A stretch of 64,000 nucleotides of DNA from Anaeromyxobacter oryzae (GTDB taxonomy: Bacteria > Myxococcota > Myxococcia > Myxococcales > Anaeromyxobacteraceae). Made by a program: the position numbers and the translations under genes. Under the pieces are notes generated by a model. That model searched no databases. It had not been told where the DNA came from and saw nothing but the letters and a program-made list of their open reading frames with translations. The stretch covers positions 3,092,481-3,156,480 of the forward strand of contig NZ_AP025591.1 in assembly GCF_023169945.1 (NCBI RefSeq), read 5' to 3'. How positions within the stretch are numbered: the stretch's first letter is position 1; each line of letters starts with the position of its first letter. This document shows, in pieces, positions 50,801 through 58,852 of this stretch.

Positions 50801-52406
50801 CGCCGGCGGGCCGGACGGACCCGTCTCGGGGAAGGTGCGCGGGACCGTGACCGCTCGCGGGACGCTCGCGGCGCCGCGGCTCGCCGCCGATCTCGCGGGG
50901 ACCGCCCTCGCCCTCTCCGGGACGCCGGTCGGCGACGCGCACGCACTCCTCGACGCCGCCGGCGGGAGCGCGCACGCCTCGATCGAGCTCGCGGCGGCGC
51001 CGGGCGGGACGCTGCGCGCCGCGTTGTCGCTCGCGGCCCCGCTCTCCATCGACATGCCCGCCGGCGCCCTGCGCACCGCGCCGGCGGAGCTCACCTTGAA
51101 GGCCGACGCGCTCCAGCTCGGGTTCCTGCCCGCGGTGGCGCCGACGGTCTTCCGCGCCGCGAGCGGCCGCCTCGACGCGGACGTCTCAGCGAAGGGCCCG
51201 CTCCAGCGGCTCTCGCCGCGCGGCAAGGCGCGGATCCAGGGCGGGCGGCTCGCGATCTCCGAGTTCGGCGACTGGACCGGCATCGAGCTCGACGCGACCG
51301 TGACCGACGACGCGGTGGAGGTCCCGACCTTCGTCGCGCACCGCGGCAAGGGCAAGGTCGAGGCGCACGTCGCGCTCCGGGGGATGTCCTCCGGCGTCGG
51401 GAAGCTCCAGGGGAGCATCGAGAGCACCAACCTCACCGTGTCCAGCTCCGGGAGCGACATCGCGACGTTCACGATGCAGCTCGACGCCGACGGGACCTGG
51501 AAGCCGGACGCGCTCGACGTGAAGCTCACGGCGGCGCGCGGCGCGCTGGTGCGGCTCCCGAAGCGCGTGCCGCGGACGCTCCAGCCGCTCGACAAGCGCG
51601 CGGACATCGTCGTCGGCCCGCGCCGGAAGGAGCGGCCCGGCCGCGCGACGCCGCCGCGACCGGCGGTCGCGACGAACCCGTTCTCGCTCACCGTGCGCGT
51701 CGTCGCGCCCGGGCGCGTGCAGGTGCAGGGCGACAACCCGTTCGTCCGGATCGACCTCAAGGCCGACGTCACGTACGAGCGGGTCGGCTCGGACGACTAC
51801 ATGTCCGGCACCGTGGAGGTGGTGCGCGGGGACGTGGAGCCCATCTCCGGCCGCCGCTTCGCGATCCGGCGGGGGAAGGTCACGTTCACCGGTGGCCCGC
51901 CCAAGGCCGCGCTCCTCGACGTCGAGGCGGTGTACGACAACCCGGACGCGACGGTCACCGTGAACGTCGCGGGACCGGTGGGGGATCCTGAGATCCGCCT
52001 CAGCTCCCAGCCGCCGATGGACGACTCGCAGATCGCGCTCCTCATCGCGACGGGCCGCCTCGAGCTCAAGCCCGGGACGGGCGGCGTCCAGGCGTTCGGC
52101 CAGGAGCAGACCGGCTGGGCGACGGCGGGCGCCCTCGTCGCGACGCAGCTCTTCCGCGACGTGATCCAGGACCGGCTGCCGCTCGACACGGTGTCGCTCG
52201 ACGCCTCGGCGCTCCGCGCCGGCAAGTACGTGACGGATCGGATCTACGTCGGCTACACCCACCGGTTCGACGCGCGGACGGACCAGGGCCAGAATGCGGA
52301 CGAGGTCCGCGTCGAGTACCAGATCACGCCGCGCTGGTCGTTCGAGGTTCGCTACGGCAACGCGCAGTCCGGCAGCGGCAGCCTGATCTGGTCGAAGGAC
52401 TACTGA
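47868..52406 (+). CDS. tamB: Translocation and assembly module protein TamB
   Basis: A 1512-residue AsmA/TamB-type bridge protein. One N-terminal anchor helix (WLVLTILAVAGVALSLVVAV) precedes more than 1000 residues of repeating short beta-strands, expected to form a long hydrophobic groove across the periplasm. The C-terminal DUF490 domain contains LDVEAVYDNPDATVTVNVAGPVGDPEIRLSS and ends with a barrel-like strand. With TamA it assembles outer-membrane proteins and, as shown for related proteins, moves phospholipids. The GTG start shares its first base with the tamA stop (TAGTG). Confidence 0.93.
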   Translation: MRAVRALLWAVRAVAWLVLTILAVAGVALSLVVAVAGSGAGRPLVARFLVSYADAAVAGRLELGGVDVLSRGGIGLRNFRAFDPDGHLVLDVDRVQVFADVTHLRNRSIGLQIELDGPAVLVEEEPDGGISLARAFAPAHPSPPRPPRPPGAEQPREAGPGWTARIASLKIRDGVVWWVDRAGDTRLEASGLEVDGRGLVGPDRTRVDVALRGALASPISGPLSLELRGGSDGQAARVTVLRARVGDTVLEGLGQLDLATGAGRAALLQVAVDRAEVRAVVPAAGQGADLALAAYAESDGRVATAAVNFAPRAPGPTGRGDVAAAARVDGARALGFDVDLDHVDPARVHGAAPAGEITVRAHGAVAGTSLEALRGRVSLALARSRLRGGTLGPGEADVSVDAGTWTVRRLTLAAPGLALDGSGTWRAGGAVGGKVTADGKDLAAALRNVEALLGAKLTPLEGRARIEARLGGTAAAPVLDATVDAPALATDGVRLVVARAEVHVTGPLRAPAGTVDATVERLRAGGDEVARALFVRGTVSAGEARLAASASVPRLGRDPVTLDVRARREGPRGEALLLDELIVGYPGTRYALVRPATLQLAGPRVDWLELAAGPQHIAVAGGLGARGALDARVRLSAVRLEGLPAGLLPVGLDLSGAVTADVRATGTTRKPVLAGTVGLEDGTWRNLAGLHASGDLRWDGGTRRAAASLAVGRAAGGAADVALELPVPLAGRPGERLSVRLRAAALPVEDLLRALGVEDVPASGKLALDARLEGAVATPALRAEATLSEGSWDDLSAIGITVTADAPGEKLDLSVRSTLDGRPAVEGHGELPLDLSELLIRPAPVVAALRTSPFTADATVPGLLLEELSGRLGIPERLAGRLSATARVEGTLAAPRGAVSVDVAGGRYQRWTGIDGHVEARADAARLALAGQVALQGEQVVRLTASLGAPLERLATRDGLRAAALALDAEIPGAALARAGGPDGPVSGKVRGTVTARGTLAAPRLAADLAGTALALSGTPVGDAHALLDAAGGSAHASIELAAAPGGTLRAALSLAAPLSIDMPAGALRTAPAELTLKADALQLGFLPAVAPTVFRAASGRLDADVSAKGPLQRLSPRGKARIQGGRLAISEFGDWTGIELDATVTDDAVEVPTFVAHRGKGKVEAHVALRGMSSGVGKLQGSIESTNLTVSSSGSDIATFTMQLDADGTWKPDALDVKLTAARGALVRLPKRVPRTLQPLDKRADIVVGPRRKERPGRATPPRPAVATNPFSLTVRVVAPGRVQVQGDNPFVRIDLKADVTYERVGSDDYMSGTVEVVRGDVEPISGRRFAIRRGKVTFTGGPPKAALLDVEAVYDNPDATVTVNVAGPVGDPEIRLSSQPPMDDSQIALLIATGRLELKPGTGGVQAFGQEQTGWATAGALVATQLFRDVIQDRLPLDTVSLDASALRAGKYVTDRIYVGYTHRFDARTDQGQNADEVRVEYQITPRWSFEVRYGNAQSGSGSLIWSKDY

Positions 52407-52551
52407 CTGACGGCGGCGCCGTTCGTGGTGAGCCCGTCGAACCACGAATGGGCGCGCCGGTCGGCCTTCGACCGGGCCCGGCGAGCCGGGGGGTAAGCCG
52501 GAGCGCGGGGCCGTTCGCCGACCGATGCCCAGATTCGGGACCGGAGGCCGG

Positions 52552-53112
52552 ATGGCGGACGCAGGCCGGGGCGGCGGGCGAGCGGACGAGGAGCTCGCGA
52601 ACGTCCTCGAGAGGAACATCGAGGCGCTCCTCGCCCGGCGCCGCGCGGAGGAGCGCCGGCAGTCGCGGACGGATCGGGTCGCGGCGGCCATCGGGCGCTT
52701 CGCGGGGTCCATGACGTTCGTCTACCTGCACCTCGCGGTCTTCGGCGCCTGGGTGCTCGCGAACGCCGGCGTGCTCCCGGTGCCGCGCTTCGACCCGGAC
52801 TTCGTGAAGCTCGCGACGTTCGCGTCGGCGGAGGCGATCTTCATCTCGACGTTCGTGCTCGTGATGCAGAACCGGATGGCCACGCAGGCGGACAAGCGCG
52901 CCGATCTCGACCTGCAGGTGAGCCTGCTCGCGGAGCACGAGGTCACGCGCCTCATCCGGCTGGTCGCCGCGATCGCGGAGCGGCTCGGCGTGGACGAGTC
53001 GCGCAGCCCGGATCTGCCGGAGCTCGAGCGCGACGTCGATCCCGAGCGGGTGCTCGACCGGATCGAGCGGGCGGAGGAGAAGGCCGGGGAGCGGGAGCGG
53101 CCGGGCGCGTGA
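52552..53112 (+). CDS. DUF1003 membrane protein
   Basis: A 186-residue protein. Two membrane helices (MTFVYLHLAVFGAWVLANAGVLP and KLATFASAEAIFISTFVLVMQNRM) are flanked by helical cytoplasmic segments. QNRMATQADKRADLDLQVSLLAEHEVTRLI is the DUF1003 signature. ATG 52552 was chosen because GGAGG lies just before it; ATG 52525 would add nine residues. The function is unknown. Confidence 0.85.
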   Translation: MADAGRGGGRADEELANVLERNIEALLARRRAEERRQSRTDRVAAAIGRFAGSMTFVYLHLAVFGAWVLANAGVLPVPRFDPDFVKLATFASAEAIFISTFVLVMQNRMATQADKRADLDLQVSLLAEHEVTRLIRLVAAIAERLGVDESRSPDLPELERDVDPERVLDRIERAEEKAGERERPGA

Positions 53113-53128
53113 GCGGGCCCGGCGGCCC

Positions 53129-54334
53129 TCAGGCCCCGGACTTCACGCTCGCGAGGCGCGGCCGCGCGTCGCCGCGCGCGGGGCGGGCGGCACGCCACAG
53201 CTCTCGCCCGATCCACGCGGCGAGGACGAGCCAGAGGATCGTCCGGACGACGCCGGTCGGGTGGAAGACGTGATCCCGGAACGCCGGCTCCCACCGGAGC
53301 GCCCGCACGTGGAACGCGACGTAGAAGTCCCAGAGCGACACCGCCGAGAGGATCAGGAAGAGGCGGAGCGGCGCGGCCGCGAGCGCGCCGGCGAGGAAGC
53401 CGTAGAGCGCGTACTGCGGGCTCCAGATCTTGTTCGTCGCGATCCAGGCCACCAGGGCGAGCGCGGCCCCGAGGCGGACCGCGCGGTGCGCGTCCCGCCC
53501 GGCGCGGGCCGTCGCGAGCGTCGCGGCGCAGGCGGCGGCGGTCGCGGCGAGGAGCGGCCCCGTCGAGAGGAGCTCCAGCAGCGGACCGCGCTGCACGTGG
53601 AGCGCGTCCCAGATCGAGTTCTCCGCGCCGCGGCCGGCGTTGAACCGGAAGAACCACAGGAACCCGTCCGGCGCGGCGAGATAGACGGGGAGGTTCACGG
53701 CGAGGAGCGTGACGGCGAGCGCACCGGCGAACCGGAGGAGCGGCGCGCGGGGCGGGCGCGCGGCGAGGGCGACGAGCGCGGGCGGGACGAGCACGCCCGG
53801 GAAGAGCTTCGCGGACACGCCGAGCGCCGCGAGCGCGCCCGCGCCGCCCGGCCGCGCGCGGGCGAGGGCGAGCGCCGCGAGCGCGAGGAGGGCGATGGGG
53901 AGGAGGTCCCAGTTCAGCCCCGCGTAGAGGACCAGCGCCGGGGTCGCTCCGAGCCACCCCGGGCGCGCCCCGGGGATCCGGTCGAGCGCGAGGAGCGCCG
54001 CCAGGAGGCACGCGGCGAGCGCGGCGTACGTCACCGTGAAGTGGACCAGCGCGCCGCCCGGGACGAACGACGGCAGCCACAGCGCCGCCCCGAGCAGCAC
54101 CGGGTACTCGATGCGGTCCTCGAGGTACGGCACCGGGCGGCCGCCGCCGAGATAGCGGTCGCCGTGCAGCGCGATGACGTCGGAGTAGCAGAGGTGCTCG
54201 AAGGACCAGAACCGGTACCGCGCCCCGGCGTGGGCGGCACCGCGGGCCACGTTCACGTACCCGAGCGCGAGCCACAGCCCCGCGAGCGCGAGGACGAGGC
54301 GACGGGCCGAGCGGGCACGGGCGGCGTGGTCCAC
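53129..54334 (-). CDS. Integral membrane glycosyltransferase, GT87/DUF2029-like
   Basis: A 401-residue protein with about ten membrane helices. An Asp-containing first periplasmic loop (YSDVIALHGDRYLGG, then PYLEDRIEYPVLLG) is typical of the GT-C fold using polyprenyl-phosphate sugars. KLFPGVLVPPALVAL and NKIWSPQYALY are further GT87-like segments. It may glycosylate a lipid or cell-surface glycan. It is convergent with DUF1003, 16 bases apart. Confidence 0.72.
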   Translation of the reverse strand: MDHAARARSARRLVLALAGLWLALGYVNVARGAAHAGARYRFWSFEHLCYSDVIALHGDRYLGGGRPVPYLEDRIEYPVLLGAALWLPSFVPGGALVHFTVTYAALAACLLAALLALDRIPGARPGWLGATPALVLYAGLNWDLLPIALLALAALALARARPGGAGALAALGVSAKLFPGVLVPPALVALAARPPRAPLLRFAGALAVTLLAVNLPVYLAAPDGFLWFFRFNAGRGAENSIWDALHVQRGPLLELLSTGPLLAATAAACAATLATARAGRDAHRAVRLGAALALVAWIATNKIWSPQYALYGFLAGALAAAPLRLFLILSAVSLWDFYVAFHVRALRWEPAFRDHVFHPTGVVRTILWLVLAAWIGRELWRAARPARGDARPRLASVKSGA

Positions 54335-54455
54335 GGAGGGCGCACGCTAGCACGGATGCAGCGCGCCCGGCCGCCACGGCGGAGGGGCCCCGGCGCGGCG
54401 GGCGAGCCGTGCCGCGGCGGCGGTTCGAGATTTCAGAGAGAAAGGGAGGCCGGAC

Positions 54456-54611
54456 ATGCTCATGCTGCTCGCGACCATCCTCATCGTCGCCTGGATCGTC
54501 GCCCTCGCGTTCAAGGTCACCGTCGGTGCCATCCACCTGCTCCTCATCGCGGCGATCGCGCTCTACATCATCGGGTTCTTCCGCGGTCGGACGGGCCGCG
54601 CGACCGTCTGA
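54456..54611 (+). CDS. Small Lmo0937-type membrane protein
   Basis: A 51-residue protein of two membrane helices (LLATILIVAWIVALAFKV, then AIHLLLIAAIALYIIGFF) and a basic end. This is the pattern of the Lmo0937 family of tiny membrane proteins, often linked to stress responses. AGGGAGG (54443-54449) lies 6 bases before the ATG. It is too short for usual length cut-offs. Confidence 0.82.
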   Translation: MLMLLATILIVAWIVALAFKVTVGAIHLLLIAAIALYIIGFFRGRTGRATV

Positions 54612-54658
54612 CGACGCCGGGCGGCGCGCCGGCGCGAGCGGCCGGCGCGGCGCTCGGC

Positions 54659-54664
54659 TAACAT
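54659..54664 (+). promoter_or_regulatory. -10 element (TAACAT) for the DedA gene
   Basis: TAACAT ends 9 bases before GTG 54674. Confidence 0.4.
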
Positions 54665-54673
54665 CCGGGTCGG

Positions 54674-55339
54674 GTGAGCACGCTCCAGCGACTGACCGCC
54701 GCCTTCGGCGAGGCCGTCTCGCGGACGGGCCCGGCGTCGCCGGCGATCCTGTTCGTCGCGAGCTTCATCGAGTACGTCTTCCCGCCGTTCCCCGGGGACC
54801 TCGTGGTGGTCCTCGGGGCCTGGTACGCCGTCCACGGCGAGCTCTCGTGGCCGGTCGCCTTCCTCTCCGTCACCGCGGGCGCCGTGGTGGGCGCGTTCGT
54901 CGATCACCAGATCGGCGCGTCGATCGGGCGGCGCCTCGACGCGCGCGCCGCGCGGCGCGGGGCGCTCTCCTCGGAGCGGCTCGCCCGCTTCGAGGTGAGC
55001 TACCGGCGCTGGGGGCCGGCGCTGCTCGTCGCGAACCGGTTCCTGCCCGGCGTCCGCGCCTTCATCTTCCTCGCCGCGGGCGCGTGCGGGATCCCGCTCC
55101 GGACCGTCCTCGTCTTCGGCGGGATCTCCGCCGCGCTCTGGAACGCCCTCCTCCTCGCGCTGGGCGGACTCGCCGCCCGGAACGTCGACGAGCTGGTGCT
55201 GATCGTCGACCGCTACACCCGCGCGGCGTGGGTGGTGCTGGGGGGCGTCGTGGTCGTCGCCGCCGCGGTCGTGCTCTGGCGGCGCCGCGCCGCGGCCCGG
55301 GCCGGCCGCGACGGGCGGCCGGCGCCGGAGGGGCGGTGA
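54674..55339 (+). CDS. DedA family membrane protein
   Basis: A 221-residue protein. FIEYVFPPFPGDLVVVLGAWYA is the characteristic N-terminal segment with the acidic residue. RFLPGVRAFIFLAAGACGIPLRTVLVF carries the FxPGxR motif with its essential Arg. Members flip undecaprenyl phosphate or phospholipids. This fits the envelope genes upstream (uppP), though it is separated from them. It overlaps the next gene by GTGA. Confidence 0.88.
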   Translation: MSTLQRLTAAFGEAVSRTGPASPAILFVASFIEYVFPPFPGDLVVVLGAWYAVHGELSWPVAFLSVTAGAVVGAFVDHQIGASIGRRLDARAARRGALSSERLARFEVSYRRWGPALLVANRFLPGVRAFIFLAAGACGIPLRTVLVFGGISAALWNALLLALGGLAARNVDELVLIVDRYTRAAWVVLGGVVVVAAAVVLWRRRAAARAGRDGRPAPEGR

Positions 55340-56301
55340 CGGCGGTCCTCGCCGCCGCGCTCCTCGCCGCGCTGCCGGCCGGGAGCGCGCGGTACCGCGT
55401 CGAGATCGGCGGCGTCCACGTCGGCGTCGCGGAGCTGGAGGTCCGGTGCGAGGGTGCGCGGTGCCGGGCCCGGTTCGCGTCCCGGCTCGCGCACGGGGAG
55501 GCCGCCGGCGGCCGCATCGCCGCGCGGACGACGCACGTCGAGGTCGACGGCGCGGGACGGGTCGCCGGACCGGTCGCGGTCGAGGTGGACGGCGCGCCGG
55601 TGCCCGCGCGCGTCGTGCCGGGCGCGGTCCCGGCGGCCCTCGCCGAGGTGGTCCTCCTCGATCGGCTCCGCGCGGGCGGCGACCCGTGCGCGGAGGTCTT
55701 CGACGAGGAGAGCGGCGCGGCGGCCCCCGCCTGTGCGCGCCGGGACGGCGAGGTCGCCGTCGTGGAGGTGCTCGGCGTCGTGGAGCGGATCGTCCCGGGC
55801 GCGGACGGATGGCCCGCGGAGATCGCGATCCCGGCGCAGCGCGCCCGGTACGTCCGCGACGAGCACGCGGCGCTCCCGGCCTCGCCGCTCCGGCTCGAGG
55901 TCCGCGTGCCCGGCCCGGCGGATCCGCGGCTCGCGCGCCGCTTCTGCGGGCTCGAGGTCGATCCGCCGGCCCCGCGGGCTCCGGCGGCGGCCCCGGAGCC
56001 GCGCGCGCCGGGCGCGAGCTGCCGGGAGCAGGCCGCGGCGTGGGTCGCGCTCGCCCGCGCCCGCGGGCTCGATGCGCGCGTCGCGGTGGGCGTCGCGCAC
56101 GACGGCGCCGGCTTCGTCTGGCACGCCTGGGCGGAGGTCCGCGACGGGGCGGCATGGATCGCCGTCGACCCGGCGTTCCGCGAGGCGCCGGCGCGCGCGC
56201 CGCGCTTCACGGTCGCGCGCTACCGCCCGGACGACGCCGCCGCCCGGGACGCCGCCGGGCGGCGGATCCTCGCCTGCTGGGGCGCCGCGCGCGTCGAGTA
56301 G
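55336..56301 (+). CDS. Exported transglutaminase-like protein
   Basis: A 321-residue protein. MTAVLAAALLAALPAGSA is a signal peptide. Residues 20-210 resemble DUF3108-type beta-rich domains (YRVEIGGVHVGVAELEV). Residues 220-310 form a transglutaminase-like fold with the catalytic triad SCREQAAAWVALARARGLDAR (Cys), FVWHAWAEV (His) and WIAVDPAF (Asp). Such domains act as cysteine proteases or amidases in the periplasm. It is coupled to dedA by a 4-base overlap. Confidence 0.78.
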   Translation: MTAVLAAALLAALPAGSARYRVEIGGVHVGVAELEVRCEGARCRARFASRLAHGEAAGGRIAARTTHVEVDGAGRVAGPVAVEVDGAPVPARVVPGAVPAALAEVVLLDRLRAGGDPCAEVFDEESGAAAPACARRDGEVAVVEVLGVVERIVPGADGWPAEIAIPAQRARYVRDEHAALPASPLRLEVRVPGPADPRLARRFCGLEVDPPAPRAPAAAPEPRAPGASCREQAAAWVALARARGLDARVAVGVAHDGAGFVWHAWAEVRDGAAWIAVDPAFREAPARAPRFTVARYRPDDAAARDAAGRRILACWGAARVE

Positions 56302-56363
56302 GTTCCGCACGCACCCGCGGTGCCCGCGCCGCGCGACGTCGCCCGGACGGTCGGGCGCTCCGG

Positions 56364-56369
56364 TAGGAT
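56364..56369 (+). promoter_or_regulatory. -10 element (TAGGAT) for a TPR gene
   Basis: TAGGAT ends 6 bases before GTG 56376, the exact distance for transcription to begin at the start codon. Confidence 0.45.
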
Positions 56370-56375
56370 GCGGAC

Positions 56376-57005
56376 GTGGCCGCGCCGAAGCCGTTCGATC
56401 GCACCGAGACCGTGATCGCCGCCGACCGGGCCCGCGCCAGTGGCCGGCGCCGGAAGGCGATCGCGCTCTACCGGGCGGTGCTCCAGGCGCGGCCGGACGA
56501 CGCCACCGTGCACGGGAAGCTCGCGCCGCTCCTCGCCGCGAGCGGCGAGCGCGCGAGCGCCCTCGCGAGCTTCCGCGCCGCGGTGTCGGGCCACCTCGCC
56601 GCCGGCTTCACCGACCGCGCGCTCGCCGTCCTCGCCCAGGCGACGGAGGCGTACCCGGACGAGGAGCCGCTCTGGGAGGACGTCGCGCGGCTGCAGGTCT
56701 CGCGCGGCCGGCGGGCGGACGCGGTCGCGGCGCTGTCCCGCGGCGGCGCCCGGCTCGTCGCGCGCAAGGCGCACGCCTCCGCGGAGCGGGTGCTCCGGCG
56801 GGCCGGGCAGCTCGAGCCCTGGCACGCCGAGACGACCCTCACGCTCGCGCGCGCCCTCGCCGGCACGGGGCGGCGCGGGGACGCGATCCGGCTCCTCGAC
56901 GGGCTCGCCGAGCGGAGCGGAGGGCGGACGCGGTCCGCCGCCCGGCGGCTCGCGGTGCGGCTCGTGCCGGGCCCCCGGACGCTCTGGCGCTGGCTCCGCG
57001 GGTAG
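56376..57005 (+). CDS. Tetratricopeptide-like protein
   Basis: A 209-residue soluble protein built of helical TPR-type repeats (AIALYRAVLQARPDDATVHGKLAPLLAASGERASALASF; AGFTDRALAVLAQATEAYPDEEPLWEDVARLQ; RGGARLVARKAHASAERVLRRAGQLEPWHAE). It has no signal peptide or enzymatic motif. It is probably an adaptor; the partner is unknown. The shape resembles other myxobacterial stand-alone TPR proteins. Confidence 0.72.
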   Translation: MAAPKPFDRTETVIAADRARASGRRRKAIALYRAVLQARPDDATVHGKLAPLLAASGERASALASFRAAVSGHLAAGFTDRALAVLAQATEAYPDEEPLWEDVARLQVSRGRRADAVAALSRGGARLVARKAHASAERVLRRAGQLEPWHAETTLTLARALAGTGRRGDAIRLLDGLAERSGGRTRSAARRLAVRLVPGPRTLWRWLRG

Positions 57006-57052
57006 CCAGGCGCCAGTGGCCGTCGCGCCGCGCCGCGGCCATCTTGTGAGTC

Positions 57053-57571
57053 GTGAACCTCATCGCGATCTACGTCGAGGATCACCTCGCGCTCTCGCTC
57101 GCCGGCATCCGCCTCGCGCGGCGCTGCCGGGACGAGAACCGCGACGGCGAGCTGGGCGCGTTCCTCGAGCGGCTCGTGCCGGAGCTCGAGGAGGACCGCG
57201 CCGTCCTGCGGGACGTCGCGCACGCGCTCGGCGCCGGCGCGAGCGCCTGGAAGGACCTCGCCGCCGCCGCCGGGGAGTGGGCGGGGCGGTTCAAGCTGAA
57301 CGGGCGGTTCCTCCGGTACTCGGAGCTGTCGCGGGTGTGGGAGCTCGAGGCGCTCCTCGCCGGATCGGACTCGCGGCGCGGCCTGTGGAAGCTCCTCGGC
57401 AAGGTCGGCCGGAAGGATCACCGGCTCGCCGGGTTCGGCTTCGAGGCGCTCGAGGAGCGGGCGAAGGCGCACCGCGAGGCCCTCGAGCGGCACCGGGTCC
57501 GCGCCGCGGACGCCGCGTTCCGGCCGCGCCGCGCGCGGCCGAGGGCGGGGGCGCCCGTCCCGGCGCGGTGA
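57053..57571 (+). CDS. Conserved helical protein of unknown function
   Basis: A 172-residue, mostly alpha-helical protein. The segments MNLIAIYVEDHLALSLAGIRLARRC and FLERLVPELEEDRAVLRDVAHALG look like paired helices of a four-helix bundle, followed by a basic, disordered tail. No metal-ligand pattern of ferritin type is complete. It starts at GTG with CATCTT 7 bases upstream. I do not recognise it further. Confidence 0.6.
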   Translation: MNLIAIYVEDHLALSLAGIRLARRCRDENRDGELGAFLERLVPELEEDRAVLRDVAHALGAGASAWKDLAAAAGEWAGRFKLNGRFLRYSELSRVWELEALLAGSDSRRGLWKLLGKVGRKDHRLAGFGFEALEERAKAHREALERHRVRAADAAFRPRRARPRAGAPVPAR

Positions 57572-57617
57572 GGACGCTCCGTCCGAGGACCGCGGCGGCG
57601 CCGAGTCGGCGATCCCG

Positions 57618-58763
57618 TCACGCCCGCGTCGCGAGGAACCGCAGCAGCGCCGTCGCCTTCGGCACGAGCGATCCGAGGTCGACCTCCTCGGCCGTCGTGT
57701 GGAAGCCCTTCCCGCGGGGGCCGAGCCCGTCGATGGACGGGATGCCCGCGGCGCCGGTCGTGCAGGCGTCGGAGCCGCCGCCGACGAGCGGCGCCTCGCC
57801 GAGCCCGAGGCCGCTCTCGCGCTGGCAGTCGCCGTAAGCCTTCGCGAGCGCGGACGACTCGCGGGTGCGCTCGAGGGGATCGCGCCAGCCGCCCTGCGAG
57901 ATCTCGATGGACGTCCCCGGGACCGCCGCCTCCGCGGCCGCCTCGCGGATCGCGGCGAGCAGCGCCTCGCCGTCGGCCACCGTCTCGAACCGGAGGTCCA
58001 CCTCGCAGCGCGCCGCCGCGGGGACGGTGTTCTTGGTCGTGCCGCCGGAGACGAGCCCGACGCTCACCGTGAGGCCGCGCCCGTAGTCGGTGAGCGACTG
58101 GACCCGATCCACGAACCGGGCGATGGCCCAGATCGCGTTCCGCCCCTTCTCGTGCTCGTTCCCGGCGTGGGCGGCGACGCCGCGCGCCTGCGCGACGACG
58201 GACCCGACGCCCTTCCGCCGGGTGACGAGCAGGTCGCCTGGGCGGCCCGACTCGAAGCACAGGGCGCAGGCGGCGCCGGCGGCGTGGGCCCGGGTGACGG
58301 GCTGCGACTCCGGCGAGCCGACCTCCTCGTCGGAGACGAGGATGCCCTTCACCGGGACCCTCTCGAGCAGCCCTGCCCGCTTCGCGGCGGCGAGCCCGAA
58401 GAGCATCACGACGATGCCGCCCTTCATGTCGAACACGCCGGGGCCGAAGGCGCGGTCGCCGTCCTTGCGGAACCCGTCGAACGTGCCGGGCGCGTACACC
58501 GTGTCGGTGTGCCCGAGCAGGAACACCGACGCACCGGGTGCGCGGTCCGCGAAGAGCACGTGCGGCCCGAACCGCTGCGACGAGTGGAGCTTCACCTCGA
58601 GTCCGAGCGTCCGGAGCTGGCCCGCCGCGAGGTTCGCCACCGCCTCGACGCCGGCGCGGTGCTGCGTGAACGAGTTCTGGGAGACGAGGCGCTCGAGGAG
58701 CGCCTCCATCGGCCCCCGCTGCCCCGCCAGCCAGGCGAGCGCGTCCTCCATGCGAGACGCCAT
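57618..58763 (-). CDS. M20 family metallopeptidase (carboxypeptidase G2-like)
   Basis: A 381-residue enzyme. LLGHTDTVYAPGTF has the first zinc His and bridging Asp. GPGVFDMKGGIVVMLF gives the second Asp, and SDEEVGSPES the catalytic Glu with the adjacent metal Glu. LVGGGSDACTTGAAGIPSIDGLGPRGKGFHT carries later ligands. It probably removes C-terminal or N-acyl amino acids. ATG 58763 has GGAGAG in front; two in-frame starts lie within 18 bases upstream. It diverges from argC, so a role in N-acyl-amino-acid turnover near arginine synthesis is possible. Confidence 0.85.
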   Translation of the reverse strand: MASRMEDALAWLAGQRGPMEALLERLVSQNSFTQHRAGVEAVANLAAGQLRTLGLEVKLHSSQRFGPHVLFADRAPGASVFLLGHTDTVYAPGTFDGFRKDGDRAFGPGVFDMKGGIVVMLFGLAAAKRAGLLERVPVKGILVSDEEVGSPESQPVTRAHAAGAACALCFESGRPGDLLVTRRKGVGSVVAQARGVAAHAGNEHEKGRNAIWAIARFVDRVQSLTDYGRGLTVSVGLVSGGTTKNTVPAAARCEVDLRFETVADGEALLAAIREAAAEAAVPGTSIEISQGGWRDPLERTRESSALAKAYGDCQRESGLGLGEAPLVGGGSDACTTGAAGIPSIDGLGPRGKGFHTTAEEVDLGSLVPKATALLRFLATRA

Positions 58764-58838
58764 CGGCTCTCCATTCATCACGGGGGCGTGCGCCCCGCCG
58801 CGCCGTCACGGTCGCTGGCCGGGCGCGGTCGCCCCGGG

Positions 58839-58844
58839 TATAAG
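58839..58844 (+). promoter_or_regulatory. -10 element (TATAAG) for argC-argB
   Basis: TATAAG ends 8 bases before ATG 58853. It is one of the few AT-rich hexamers around. No ARG-box-like palindrome is evident. Confidence 0.45.
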
Positions 58845-58852
58845 GGCCCGGC

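Noticed and set aside
47865..50975. Minus-strand frame of over 1000 codons opposite tamB
   Set aside because: It is an antisense shadow of the tamB gene with Arg/Glu/Gly-rich composition and no recognisable motif.
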